Shown: in pieces, positions 18,937 through 27,932 of the stretch
How the letters are laid out: the number at the start of each line of letters is the position of its first letter
Numbering within the stretch: the first letter of the stretch is position 1
Source of the DNA: Streptomyces graminofaciens
Lineage (GTDB): Bacteria > Actinomycetota > Actinomycetes > Streptomycetales > Streptomycetaceae
NCBI RefSeq assembly: GCF_030294945.1
Contig: NZ_AP018448.1
Coordinates: 3,844,001 to 3,908,000, forward strand
Direction of reading: 5' to 3'
Length of the DNA stretch: 64,000 nucleotides
Position numbers and translations under genes: made by a program
Notes under the pieces: model-generated
The model's database searches: none
What the model was told of the DNA's origin: nothing
What the model saw: only the letters and a program-made list of their open reading frames with translations

Positions 18937-19123
18937 CATCAGTATTCACCCATGGCGGGTCGAGACGATCACATTTGGACGGCGGGTACCGATGTCAGTG
19001 CCTCCCCCTAAGGTGACGCCCAGTCCTGAACGAACTGCTCGACGAGTGCCCCATGGGCTGGGCCGCCGTGTACATGCTTCTCCACGCCGACGGAGCCGGA
19101 GACGGGGACAACCCGACCCGCCT

Positions 19124-20044
19124 CTACTGCCCCACGGCAGTGTGCGGCGGTCGCAACCTCCCCACCAACAACTCCGTGAACTGCGCCGCCGCCCACGGCA
19201 GCCGTCGCCCGAGCATCGTCTGCACCTGGGCCTCGCGCTGCCGGAACACCGGATGGTCGACGTGGACGTAGGCGACGCCCTCCGTGGCCGCGCCCTCGTC
19301 CAGGTCTCCGAGATCGCCGACCAGGGCGATGCCACCCCCGGACCGTACGAACTCGTACTGCGGGGCGAGCGCGTCGCACACCAGGGCCGGGCGGACCGTG
19401 AGGCCCTCCAACTGCGCGCCGATGTCGAAGAGTTCCCGCTGGCTGGTGCCGGCCGAGCCGAGCGCCAGCGGGTGGGCGCACAGCTCCGCCAGTGTGATCC
19501 GTCGTCGGTCCGCCAGTTCGTGGCCCACGGGCACGATCGCGGCGACCGGGATGACGACCGCGCACTCGACCCGTACGTCGTGCTGCGGGCCCATCGCATA
19601 GGTGGCGGCCACATCGACGATCCCCTCGGCCACCCGCCGGGTCGCCTCCTGCCGGGGCACGATGTCGAGCCGGAACGTGACGTCCGGGTACGCCCGCCGG
19701 AACGCGGCCATCGCACCCGGTACGACCCGCCGCGCGAACCCCTCCGAGCAGGCGACGGCGACAGTGCGCACATCGGCGCCCCGCCCCGTACGCAACTCCT
19801 CGACGAGCGCGGCCGTTTCGACCTCGCTGCGGCGGGCGTGCCCGAGCAGCCGTGAACCCGCGTCCGTCACGGTCATCCCGCGCGGATGCCGGACGAAGAG
19901 CGGTACACCGATGCCCGCCTCCAGCTTGGCGATCTGTCGGCTGATCGCGGACGGGGCGACGTTCAGCACCTGGGCCGCCTCACTCACCGACCCGGTCCGC
20001 GCGACCTCCAGGAAGTACGCGAGGCTCACCGGCACGAGCTGCAC
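19124..20044 (-). CDS. LysR-family transcriptional regulator
   Basis: A 306-residue LysR protein: winged helix at the N-terminus (LAYFLEVARTGSVSEAAQVLNVAPSAISRQIAKLE, GVPLFVRHPRGMTVTDAG) and a substrate-binding domain with VAVACSEGFARRVVPGAM and the loop VRSGGGIALVGD. The GTG at 20044 is chosen because GGAGGGGG lies directly upstream; the longer frame is non-coding leader. It is divergent from the M20 peptidase, the usual place for the target promoter of a LysR activator. It probably senses a substrate of the peptidase/MHS transporter pair. Confidence 0.88.
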   Translation of the reverse strand: MQLVPVSLAYFLEVARTGSVSEAAQVLNVAPSAISRQIAKLEAGIGVPLFVRHPRGMTVTDAGSRLLGHARRSEVETAALVEELRTGRGADVRTVAVACSEGFARRVVPGAMAAFRRAYPDVTFRLDIVPRQEATRRVAEGIVDVAATYAMGPQHDVRVECAVVIPVAAIVPVGHELADRRRITLAELCAHPLALGSAGTSQRELFDIGAQLEGLTVRPALVCDALAPQYEFVRSGGGIALVGDLGDLDEGAATEGVAYVHVDHPVFRQREAQVQTMLGRRLPWAAAQFTELLVGRLRPPHTAVGQ

Positions 20045-20244
20045 AAGTCCCCCTCCCACCACCACGTCCAGGTTTGCCGAAATGAGAACACCGGGGCCCG
20101 AAAACGGCAATGGTCGCCGTCCGGAATCACCCCTACGCTGCTGAGCCAACACCCTTTCTCCCTCCTCCGCCCCCTCCCCTCGCCGTGTCCGATCACGCTT
20201 CGCCCACGCCCTGATCCGTTGCGACACCCTGGAGAGACTCCGCC

Positions 20245-21699
20245 GTGATCCCCGCGCAACTGCGCCGCAAGGCCGAGGAGTTCGTCGACTCGGGCGCCTT
20301 CTTCGCCGAGCTGGCCGCCATGGTGGCGTATCCCACCGAGAGCACCCGCCCCGAGGGCGGCGTTGCCGTCAAGGCATACCTCGACGAGATTCTGACCCCT
20401 GCCCTCGTCGGCCTCGGCTGCTCGGTACGGACGTACGACAACCCCGACCCGCGCGGCGGCCCCTTCCTCGTGGGCCGCCGCGTCGAGTCCCCGGCCCTGC
20501 CCACCCTCCTCTGCTACGGCCACGCCGATGTCGTCGACGGGCAGGCGGGCCGGTGGAGCGAGGGCCGCGACCCGTGGACGCTGACCGCCGACACGACCGC
20601 CGACGGTGAGCGCTGGTACGGGCGCGGCGCGGCCGACAACAAGGGCCAGCACCTGGTCAATCTCGCCGCCCTGCGGCTGCTCCTCGCCGAGCAGGGCAGG
20701 CTCGGCTTCAACCTGACCTTCCTGTTCGAGACGGGCGAGGAGATCGGCTCCCCGGGCCTCGCGGAGTTCGCCGCCGCACACCGCGCCGAACTGCGGGCGG
20801 ATGTACTGATCGCCTCGGACGGCCCGCGCGTCGACGCGGCCACCCCGACGCTCTTCCTCGGTGCCCGCGGCGGCGTCCAGCTCGCCCTGGACGTGAACCT
20901 GCGCCCCGACTCCTACCACTCGGGCAACTGGGGCGGCATCCTGCGCAACCCGGCGACCACCCTGGCCGGGGCGATCACCACCCTCGTCGACGGCCAGGGC
21001 CGGATCCGCGTACCGGAGCTGTTGCCGCCCGAGATCCCGGACGCCGTACGGCAGTCGCTCACCGGCATCACGGTCGCCGCGAGCCCAGGCGACCCGACCC
21101 CGGACGAGGACTGGGGCGACCTCACGCTCACCGCCGCCGAACGCCTCTACGCCTGGAACACGCTGGAGGTGCTCTCGCTGGGCGCGGCCGACGTCGACCG
21201 TCCGGTCAACGCGATCCCCGGCCGGGCCCGGGCGGTCCTCCAACTCCGGTACGTGGCGGGCACGGACGTGAGCCGGGCCGGCGAGATCCTCACCGAGCAC
21301 CTCGTCCGCCACGGCTACCCCATGGTCGAGGCGACCGTCGTCGGCCACTTCCCCGCCGCCCGCACACCGCTCGACGACCCCTGGGTGACCTGGGCGAAGT
21401 CCGCGCTGGAACAGGTGTCCCCGGGCCCGGTGACCGTCCTGCCCAACATCGGCGGCTCACTCCCCCACGCCGTCTTCACGGACACCCTCGCCCTACCGGC
21501 CCTCTGGCTCCCCCACTCCTACCCGGGCTGTCTGCAACACGCCCCCGACGAACACCTCCTCGCGGCAACAGCCCGAGAGGGCCTGACCCTGGCGACCACC
21601 CTCTTCCACACCCTGGGCAACCCCACCCCGACCCATCCCCTCCCCGGCCGCCCCCAACTGGGCCGAGTCCCACTCCCCCGCCGAGCCCGACGCCTCTGA
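20245..21699 (+). CDS. M20-family zinc metallopeptidase/amidohydrolase
   Basis: A 484-residue M20 protein. Metal ligands are visible: H and D in LLCYGHADVVDGQ, D in GRGAADNKGQHLVNLAAL, the catalytic Glu pair in FLFETGEEIGSPG, a downstream Asp in LIASDGPRV, and a final His in LPHSYPGCLQHAPDEHLL. The small dimerisation domain lies between. Likely cytoplasmic hydrolysis of an amide, dipeptide or carbamoyl-type substrate. Starts with GTG at 20245, 200 bp from the divergent LysR. The downstream MHS transporter probably imports the substrate. The last 40 residues are Pro/Arg-rich and unlike the family. Confidence 0.88.
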   Translation: MIPAQLRRKAEEFVDSGAFFAELAAMVAYPTESTRPEGGVAVKAYLDEILTPALVGLGCSVRTYDNPDPRGGPFLVGRRVESPALPTLLCYGHADVVDGQAGRWSEGRDPWTLTADTTADGERWYGRGAADNKGQHLVNLAALRLLLAEQGRLGFNLTFLFETGEEIGSPGLAEFAAAHRAELRADVLIASDGPRVDAATPTLFLGARGGVQLALDVNLRPDSYHSGNWGGILRNPATTLAGAITTLVDGQGRIRVPELLPPEIPDAVRQSLTGITVAASPGDPTPDEDWGDLTLTAAERLYAWNTLEVLSLGAADVDRPVNAIPGRARAVLQLRYVAGTDVSRAGEILTEHLVRHGYPMVEATVVGHFPAARTPLDDPWVTWAKSALEQVSPGPVTVLPNIGGSLPHAVFTDTLALPALWLPHSYPGCLQHAPDEHLLAATAREGLTLATTLFHTLGNPTPTHPLPGRPQLGRVPLPRRARRL

Positions 21700-21734
21700 C
21701 TCCCGCACCGGTCGGGGTGGCCTGAGTCGCCGCC

Positions 21735-21783
21735 GGTCGCTCGGATTGGTAACCGCTTAAAGCGGTTACCAATCCGAGCGACC
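21735..21783. promoter_or_regulatory. 49-bp perfect palindrome between the M20 and MHS genes
   Basis: Two 24-nt arms (21735-21758 and 21760-21783) are exact reverse complements around a single A. The inner core reads GTAACCG…CGGTTAC and the outer part GGTCGCTCGG…CCGAGCGACC. No T-run follows, so it is not a simple terminator. It may be an operator, a cruciform, or an RNA processing hairpin between two co-transcribed genes. The inner core recurs nearly exactly at 39324-39344. Confidence 0.8.
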
Positions 21784-21957
21784 TCTCGGGCCACCGTGTG
21801 ATGGCCACCGACTCCCGCACCACTGACTCCGCGCCGGGCAATCGTGCCGCTGAGGGCGGCACGGAGGGGCGCAGCGGCACCCCGTGAGCGCCGGGACTCG
21901 CGACCTCCCCCGTCCCCGCTCCGAGCCCCGCTCGTCACACCGCGAAGGGAAGCCCCC

Positions 21958-23276
21958 ATGACGGTCCAGCACCCCCACCCGCCCTCGTCCCCCTCCTCCC
22001 CACCGAACCCCTCGCACACGCCACACCCCCCACACCCCCCGCCACCAGACGAGCCATCGCCGCAGCCACCATCGGCAACGCCCTCGAATGGTTCGATCTC
22101 CTCCTCTACGCCCTCCTCGCCACCTACATCGGCCGCACCTTCTTCCCGGCCGACGACCCGGGCGTCCAACTGGTCCAGACATACGCGGTGTTCGGCGTGA
22201 CGTACCTGATCCGCCCCATCGGCGGCCTGCTGCTCGGCGCGTACGCGGACCGCCAGGGCCGCAAGAAGGCCCTCATGCTCTCCATCCGCCTGATGGTGGT
22301 GGGCACCCTGCTGATGGCGTTCATGCCGGGCTACACCACCCTCGGCCTGGCCGCGCCGCTCGGCATCGTCATCGCCCGCCTCCTCCAGGGCTTCGCGGCA
22401 GGCGGTGAGTTCGGCGCGGCCACGTCGTTCCTGGTCGAGCAGAACGCGGGCCGCAAGGGCTTCTTCGGCAGCTTCCAGTTCGCGAGCCAGGGCCTGTCCA
22501 CACTGCTGGCGGCGGGCTTCGCGGCCGGCCTCACGGCCGTGCTGTCGGAGGACCAGATGACGTCATGGGGCTGGCGGGTGCCGTTCGTGTTCGGCCTGCT
22601 GATCGGCCCGGTGGGCTACTTCGTCCGCAGATACGTGGGGGAGTCCCCCGCGCTGACAACGGAACCGGCCCCCAAGTCCCCAGTCCGCACGGTCTTCCGC
22701 GACCACTGGCGGGGCCTGCTGATCGCGGGCGGCGTCCTGATCGTGTCGACGGCACTGAACTTCATCCTCCAGTACCTGCCGACCTTCGGCATCAAGGAAC
22801 TGGGCCTGGACGACTCCCTGTCCTACGTGGCCCTGTTCATCACCGGCGCCATCCTGACCTTCGGCACCCCGGTCGTGGGCCTGCTGGCCGACCGCTACGG
22901 CCGGCTGCGCATCATGCTCCCGTCGGCCCTGCTGATCGGCGCCGCGGCCGTCCCCCTCTTCCACTGGCTCACGGCGTCCCCCTCGTTCCTGACGCTCACC
23001 CTCTGCATGACGCTCCTCGGCCTGCTCAAGGCGGCGTACTTCGGCGCCCTGCCCTCGGTGATGTCCGACGCGTTCCCCACCACCGCCCGGGCGACCGGCC
23101 TCTCCTTCAGCTACAACACCACGGTCGCCCTCTTCGGCGGCTTCACCCCGACGATCGCCGCGGCCCTGGTCACCTCGACCGGCTCCCAGGTCTCCCCGGC
23201 GTACTACCTCCTGGCGGTCTCCCTGCTGAGCGTGACGGCGCTGCTCGCAGGGGCCCGCTTCCAGAACATCCGCTGA
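21958..23276 (+). CDS. MHS-family metabolite:H+ symporter, frameshifted near the start
   Basis: From about 22044 onward the frame ending at 23276 encodes a complete MHS transporter: RRAIAAATIGNALEWFDLLLYA, GVTYLIRPIGGLLLGAYADRQGRKKAL (MFS signature), RLLQGFAAGGEFGAATSFLVEQ, about 12 helices. That frame has no ATG, GTG or TTG before a GTG at 22188, inside helix 2. The only good start, ATG 21958 after GAAGGGA, is in another frame (MTVQHPHPP…). The switch falls in a C-rich stretch (21963-22045) with several runs of five or six Cs. One missing base would explain it: a real mutation, sequencing error, or less likely a programmed -1 shift. Confidence 0.8.
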
Positions 23277-23279
23277 GCC

Positions 23280-23687
23280 TCAGCCCTGCTCCGCCGCCAA
23301 CCGCAACGAAATGCTGTTGATGCAGTACCGCTGATCCGTCGGCGTCGGATACCCCTCACCCTCGAACACATGCCCGAGATGCGAGCCGCAGCGTGCGCAG
23401 CGCACCTCCGTGCGGAGCATGCCGTGCGAGCGGTCCTCGATCAGTTCCACCGCTTCGCTGTCCTTGGGGTCGTAGAAGGACGGCCAGCCGCAGTGGGACT
23501 CGAACTTCGTGGTGGAGGTGAAGAGTTCGGCGCCGCAGGCACGGCAGGAGTAGACACCCTTGGTCTTGGTGTCGGTGTACTCACCGACGAAGGCGGGCTC
23601 CGTGCCGGCCTGGCGCAGGACCGCGTACTCGGCCGGCGTCAGCTCCGCCCGCCACTGCTCGTCCGGCTTCTCTACGTCGTACGACAT
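23280..23687 (-). CDS. msrB: peptide-methionine (R)-S-oxide reductase
   Basis: A 135-residue MsrB. Two CxxC zinc pairs (CRACGAEL and CARCGSHLGHVF), the GWPSFYDP motif and the catalytic Cys in QRYCINSISLRL near the C-terminus are all present; length is normal. Reduces methionine-R-sulfoxide in proteins, using thioredoxin. It starts 13 bp after the murC stop on the same strand, so the two are co-transcribed, an arrangement kept in Streptomyces. It is convergent with the MHS gene, with only 3 bp between the stops. Confidence 0.97.
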   Translation of the reverse strand: MSYDVEKPDEQWRAELTPAEYAVLRQAGTEPAFVGEYTDTKTKGVYSCRACGAELFTSTTKFESHCGWPSFYDPKDSEAVELIEDRSHGMLRTEVRCARCGSHLGHVFEGEGYPTPTDQRYCINSISLRLAAEQG

Positions 23688-23700
23688 GAAACTCAGCCCC

Positions 23701-25089
23701 TCAACTCTGCGCCAGGCGGTCCAGGATCAGCGGGCCCAGGTCGGTGACGTCACCCGCGCCCATGGTGAGAACGAGATCACCGGGCTTCGCCATTCCCGCG
23801 ATCGTCGCGGGCGCCTCGGACTTGTCGTGGACGGCCGTGACGTCCGCGCCCGCCCCCCGCGCCGCGCCGATGATCAGCTCGCTCGTCACCCCCGGGATCG
23901 GGTCCTCGCGGGCCGGGTAGATGTCCAGGACCACCGACGCGTCCGCCAGCGCCAGCGCCTCACCCATCTCCTTGCCCAGCTCCTGGGTGCGGGAGAAGAG
24001 GTGCGGCTGGAAGAGGACCAGGATGCGGGCGTCGCCGGCCGCCGCCCGCATCGCCTCCAGGTCCGCCGTCATCTCCGTCGGGTGGTGCGCGTACGAGTCG
24101 ATGACCTGCACGCCCGCCGTCTCACCCTTGAGCTGGAGGCGCCGCTTCACCCCGGTGTACGCGGCCAGCGCCGGCGCCAGTTCGGCCGCCGGGATGCCGA
24201 GCGCGACGCCCGCCGCGAGCGCGGCTACCGCGTTGTGGGCGTAGTGGCGGCCGGGGACGGAGACGGCGAAGGTCAGTTCCGTGCCGTCCAGCAGGACCGT
24301 GACCTCGCTCTTCAGGCCCTGGGGGACGACGGACAGGACGCGTACGTCGGCGTCGGCGGCATCGCCGTACGTGACCACCCGCACGCCCTCGATACGGCTC
24401 GTCAGCTCGCGGGCGCCCTCGTGGTCGGCGTTGATGACCAGCGTGCCGCCGGGGACGATCTTCCCGGCGAACGTCTCGAAGGACTCGTAGATCTCGTCGA
24501 TCGAGGCGTAGTTGGCGTGGTGGTCCAGCTCGACGTTGAGGACGATGGCGACCTCGGGCGCGTACTTGTGGAAGCTGCGGTCGCTCTCGTCCGCCTCGGC
24601 GACGAAGATCTCGCCGTCGCCGTGCAGCGCGTTCGAGCCGGGCGCGTCGAGGTCGCCGCCGATGGCGTACGAGGGGTTCAGGCCCAGTTCGGACAGCGAC
24701 ACCGCCAGCATGGACGTCGTCGTGGTCTTGCCGTGGGTGCCGGCGACCGCGATCGGACGCAGACCGTCCATCAGCCGGGCGAGCGCGTCCGAACGGTGGA
24801 CGACCGGGATGCCCAGCTCGGCGGCGCGGGCCAGCTCGGGGTTGTCGGCGCGGATCGCCGACGACACGACCACGCAGGTGGCGTCGTCCGCGAGGTGCTC
24901 CGCCGCGTGCCCGATGTGCACGGTCGCGCCCAGCGCCCGCAGCGCGCCCGCCGTCTCGGACTCCTTGGCGTCGCTTCCCGCGACCTCGGCCCCGCGCTGG
25001 GCGAGGATCTTCGCGATCCCCGACATCCCGGCGCCGCCGATCCCGATGAAGTGCGGTCGGTCCATGGCGGTAGGAAGGCCGGGGGCCAT
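23701..25089 (-). CDS. murC: UDP-N-acetylmuramate--L-alanine ligase
   Basis: A 462-residue MurC. N-terminal UDP-binding motif HFIGIGGAGMSGIAKIL, ATP P-loop AGTHGKTTTTSML near 114-126, EADESDRSF, and C-terminal HHPTEM and FQPHLFSRT motifs. Adds L-Ala to UDP-MurNAc, the first peptide step of peptidoglycan synthesis, in the cytoplasm. ATG at 25089 with GGGAG upstream is preferred; a second possible start is the Met eight codons later. It lies outside the dcw cluster, as is usual in Streptomyces, with a conserved hypothetical gene upstream and msrB downstream. Confidence 0.97.
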   Translation of the reverse strand: MAPGLPTAMDRPHFIGIGGAGMSGIAKILAQRGAEVAGSDAKESETAGALRALGATVHIGHAAEHLADDATCVVVSSAIRADNPELARAAELGIPVVHRSDALARLMDGLRPIAVAGTHGKTTTTSMLAVSLSELGLNPSYAIGGDLDAPGSNALHGDGEIFVAEADESDRSFHKYAPEVAIVLNVELDHHANYASIDEIYESFETFAGKIVPGGTLVINADHEGARELTSRIEGVRVVTYGDAADADVRVLSVVPQGLKSEVTVLLDGTELTFAVSVPGRHYAHNAVAALAAGVALGIPAAELAPALAAYTGVKRRLQLKGETAGVQVIDSYAHHPTEMTADLEAMRAAAGDARILVLFQPHLFSRTQELGKEMGEALALADASVVLDIYPAREDPIPGVTSELIIGAARGAGADVTAVHDKSEAPATIAGMAKPGDLVLTMGAGDVTDLGPLILDRLAQS

Positions 25090-25159
25090 GTGCGTCTCCC
25101 AAGTACTGGTACGGCGAGGTTCAGCGCACCACCCTATTAGCAACGGTCGGCGCGGGTGC

Positions 25160-25636
25160 CTACACCCGGCTGTGCGAGAACAGCTTCAGCACCGGCACCC
25201 CCACCTTGTGCCGCGCCCTCGACGCCCAGTCCCGGTGGAAGAACTCCTCCACGTAGTGCGGGTCGGTCAGGACGAGGACCTCGTCCGCCCCGACCTCCTC
25301 GACCAGGGCCCTGAGCGCGTCCAGCGGGTGGTCCTCGATCAGCCGCCCGTCGGCCTCGCCGCCCGCCACGCGCAGCGCCTGGAGGGACACCTCCAGAGCC
25401 TGCGCCCCGGCGTCCCTCGCCTGCTCCCCCTCCGGTGTCTCCCCCTCGCGCGCCGCCGCGGCCGGCTCGCCGAGAGCGAGGTCGTCGATGGCCCGCAGCA
25501 GGCGGTCCGCCTGGTCACCGCGGGGCTGGAGCAGCACATGGAAGGAGACCGGCTCGTCGCCGTGCAGGGTGGTGACGAACTCCACGTCCGCGGACGTCAG
25601 GGCCTTCTCGATCATCAACACGCTCGTGAACGACAC
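25160..25636 (-). CDS. conserved actinobacterial hypothetical protein upstream of murC
   Basis: A 158-residue protein. I choose GTG at 25636, with GAAGGG upstream, which gives a start reading MSFTSVLMIEKALTSADVEF; a longer open frame to 25756 is leader. It contains DEPVSFHVLLQPRGDQADRLLRAIDDLALGE and a C-terminal segment (GADEVLVLTDPHYVEEFFHRDWASRARHKVGVPVLKLF) with the look of a universal-stress-type alpha/beta domain. It is co-directional with murC, 70 bp apart. Older annotation in this genus sometimes names such proteins indole-3-glycerol phosphate synthase, which the sequence does not support. Function unknown. Confidence 0.7.
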   Translation of the reverse strand: MSFTSVLMIEKALTSADVEFVTTLHGDEPVSFHVLLQPRGDQADRLLRAIDDLALGEPAAAAREGETPEGEQARDAGAQALEVSLQALRVAGGEADGRLIEDHPLDALRALVEEVGADEVLVLTDPHYVEEFFHRDWASRARHKVGVPVLKLFSHSRV

Positions 25637-25858
25637 CTCAGGCGCCCTTCTCCTCGGAGGACCGATCGGGCCCTCACTCCTCAGGGTTCTAGTGTGCCCA
25701 GCGAAAGCGAAACGGAACGGTAGATTCCGCCCGTTTACACGTACGACGGTATGCACGCACGACGGCCGGTACGCGTGTGCGGAGGCCGTTTGGCCGCCCG
25801 TGCGCGGCGGCCGGTACGCCTGCCCCGACAGCCCGTACGTCTGTACGTCTGTACGACT

Positions 25859-26668
25859 TCAGGTACGACGGTAGCGACTGAACAGAAAGCCGGCCTCCTC
25901 CAGGAGCGACACCAGCTCGAACCGCCGGGGCACGGCCACCGAGGGCCCTCCCGCGATCCGTTGCGCGTCCCCGGCCGTGAGCATCGGCGACACCGTCAGA
26001 CACAGCTCGTCCAGCACCCCGGCCGCCACCAGCTGACCGAGCAGCCGTGGCCCGCCCTCGCTGAGCAGCCGGGTCAGGCCCCGGTCGGCGAGGGCGCGTA
26101 CGGCCCGGGCGGGATCCACGGCGGCACCCTCTCCGGCGATCAGCACCTGGGCACCGGCCTTCTCGGCGGCGGCGAGCCGGGCGGGGAGCGCGGCGGCGCC
26201 GGTCAGGACGAGGGTGGGGACGAGGGGCTCGGTGAAGAGGGGTGCCGAGAAGTCCAGGTCCAGGCTCGCGGTCACCACCGCGACGGCGGGCACGGGGGCC
26301 TGCCCGGCCGCCTCGCGCGCCTCGGCGAAGGCCTCACGCGCGCGCGCCGGGCGGTACCCCTCCTGCCGTACCGTTTCCGCACCGACCACGATCACATCCG
26401 CGAGCCCCCGCAGCGTGCCGAAGATCCGCATGTCGGCGGCGCCGGAGATGGGCTGGGAACGCCCGTCGTGCTGGGCGGCCCCGTCGAGCGTGGACACCAT
26501 GTTGGCGCGCAGCCAGGGAATGGGGCCGTCGGAGGCGGCCCGGGGCTCGGGATAGGCGTACGCCGACGCCAGCTCGGCGAGGCTCCACTCACGGTCCGCG
26601 AGGTCGGGGACGGCCTCCATGCCTCCGCCGGACGGTGTTCGATCGGTCACAGGGAACAGGCGTCGCAT
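25859..26668 (-). CDS. RibD C-terminal-domain (pyrimidine reductase/DHFR-like) protein
   Basis: A 269-residue protein with the RibD C-terminal (5-amino-6-ribosylamino-uracil reductase) fold: IPWLRANMVSTLDGAAQHDGRSQPISGAADMRIFGTLRGLADVIVVGAETVRQEGY, VVTASLDLDF and LLSEGGPRLLGQLVAAGVLDELCLTVSP. It lacks the N-terminal deaminase domain of RibD, so it is a stand-alone NADPH-dependent reductase; native substrate uncertain. ATG at 26668. It is divergent from zapE with 37 bp between the starts. The 220 bp downstream are unusually rich in GTACG repeats and carry no gene. Confidence 0.85.
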   Translation of the reverse strand: MRRLFPVTDRTPSGGGMEAVPDLADREWSLAELASAYAYPEPRAASDGPIPWLRANMVSTLDGAAQHDGRSQPISGAADMRIFGTLRGLADVIVVGAETVRQEGYRPARAREAFAEAREAAGQAPVPAVAVVTASLDLDFSAPLFTEPLVPTLVLTGAAALPARLAAAEKAGAQVLIAGEGAAVDPARAVRALADRGLTRLLSEGGPRLLGQLVAAGVLDELCLTVSPMLTAGDAQRIAGGPSVAVPRRFELVSLLEEAGFLFSRYRRT

Positions 26669-26705
26669 GTCGTGCAGTGTGGCACGACCTTTAGACTGGG
26701 TAACC

Positions 26706-27812
26706 GTGTCATCGTCCTCAGCCACCATGTCCGGAATCGGCCCCATACCTCATGCGGCCCCGCTCTCCCTCTGCGCCCGTGAGCCGCATGTGCCCGCCGA
26801 CCGGCTCGTCGCCGAGATGGTGCCGCCGCCGCGTTTCGACTCGGTCCGCTTCGATACGTACATACCGGACCCGAACCAGCCCAGCCAGACCGAGGCCGTC
26901 CGCGTCCTGAGCGGTTTCGCCGCGGGGCTCGGCGGGGCGCACGCCGCCTCGGCGGCCAGAAGGCGCCGGTTCTTCGGCTTCGGCAAGGCCTCCCGGCAGA
27001 CCCCGGCAGGCCCGCGCGGTGTCTATCTGGACGGCGGTTACGGCGTCGGCAAGACCCATCTGCTGGCCTCCCTCTGGCACGCGACCCCGGCCGAGCCCGC
27101 GCTCAAGGCCTTCGGCACCTTCGTGGAGCTGACCAACCTGGTCGGCGCGCTCGGCTTCCAGAAGACGGTCCAGACGCTGTCCGGTCACCGGCTGCTGTGC
27201 ATCGACGAGTTCGAGCTGGACGACCCGGGCGACACCGTCCTCGTCTCCACCCTGCTCGGCAAGCTCGTCGACGCGGGCGTGGCGCTGGCCGCCACCTCGA
27301 ACACCCTGCCGGGCAAGCTCGGTGAGGGCCGGTTCGCGGCGGCCGACTTCCTGCGTGAGATCCAGGGCCTGTCCGCCCACTTCCGCGCCCTGCGCATCGA
27401 CGGCGAGGACTACCGCCACCGCGGGCTGCCCGAGGCCCCGGCGCCGTACTCCGACGAGAGGGTCACGAAGGCCGCGTACGCCACGCCGGGCGCCTCGCTC
27501 GACGACTTCCCGCAGTTGCTGGACCACCTCGCCCGGGTCCACCCCAGCCGGTACGGCGCCCTCACGGACGACCTGACGGCCGTGTGCCTGACCGATGTGC
27601 AGCCGGTCCCGGACCAGTCGACCGCGCTGCGGCTCGTCGTGCTCGCCGACCGGCTGTACGACCGCGAGGTGCCCGTGCTCGCCGCCGGGCTGCCCTTCGA
27701 CAAGCTGTTCAGCGAGGAGATGCTGAACGGCGGCTACCGCAAGAAGTACTTCCGCGCGATCTCCCGCCTCACCGCGCTCGCCCGCGACGCGAAGCAACTC
27801 GTGGAGCACTAA
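26706..27812 (+). CDS. zapE: ZapE/AFG1-type cell division ATPase
   Basis: A 368-residue AAA-type ATPase. Walker A GGYGVGKTHLLASLWH, Walker B LLCIDEFELDDPGD, sensor region ATSNTLPGKLGEGRF, then FLREIQGLSAHFRALRIDGEDYRH, and a C-terminal arginine-rich motif (NGGYRKKYFRAISRLT). In proteobacteria ZapE interacts with FtsZ; mitochondrial AFG1 aids turnover of respiratory subunits. In actinobacteria its role is untested. GTG at 26706 is used because the family N-terminus (PLSLCAREPHVPADRLVAEMVPPPRF) follows; no strong ribosome site is seen. Divergent from the reductase gene. Confidence 0.88.
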   Translation: MSSSSATMSGIGPIPHAAPLSLCAREPHVPADRLVAEMVPPPRFDSVRFDTYIPDPNQPSQTEAVRVLSGFAAGLGGAHAASAARRRRFFGFGKASRQTPAGPRGVYLDGGYGVGKTHLLASLWHATPAEPALKAFGTFVELTNLVGALGFQKTVQTLSGHRLLCIDEFELDDPGDTVLVSTLLGKLVDAGVALAATSNTLPGKLGEGRFAAADFLREIQGLSAHFRALRIDGEDYRHRGLPEAPAPYSDERVTKAAYATPGASLDDFPQLLDHLARVHPSRYGALTDDLTAVCLTDVQPVPDQSTALRLVVLADRLYDREVPVLAAGLPFDKLFSEEMLNGGYRKKYFRAISRLTALARDAKQLVEH

Positions 27813-27894
27813 CCCCGCGAAACCTCACAGGTCAAGGGCTTGTTCAAGCCAAGCCGCCCTCGCTTTTCAGGCTCTCTTCAGCTCGAAACGTTAA

Positions 27895-27926
27895 GTTAAC
27901 CCTGCAAACAACATTGCAGGGTTAAC
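27895..27926. promoter_or_regulatory. perfect AT-rich hairpin upstream of the carbonic anhydrase region
   Basis: Arms GTTAACCCTGCAA (27895-27907) and TTGCAGGGTTAAC (27914-27926) pair perfectly around ACAACA. It lies 83 bp after the zapE stop, is not followed by a T-run, and is much more AT-rich than its surroundings. It could be an operator for the next transcript. Confidence 0.7.
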
Positions 27927-27932
27927 GTGTTT

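Noticed and set aside
19020..19150. A plus-strand frame (…LNELLDECPMGWAAVYMLLHADGAG…) and an opposite minus-strand frame, both protein-like, just beyond the LysR stop
   Set aside because: The plus frame has a stop at 19014 directly upstream, no start with a ribosome site, and then overlaps LysR. The opposite frame looks equally plausible, as mirrored high-GC frames often do. A broken gene is possible but not supported.
21735..21783. The 49-bp palindrome as an ordinary terminator
   Set aside because: No T-run follows, the stem has AT-rich parts unlike local terminators, and the core recurs upstream of another locus.
25690..25858. GTACG-rich repeats between the murC operon and the reductase gene, as a possible repeat array
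   Set aside because: The units (GTACGTCT, GTACGACG) are irregular and short, and GTAC-rich spacers are common in Streptomyces.
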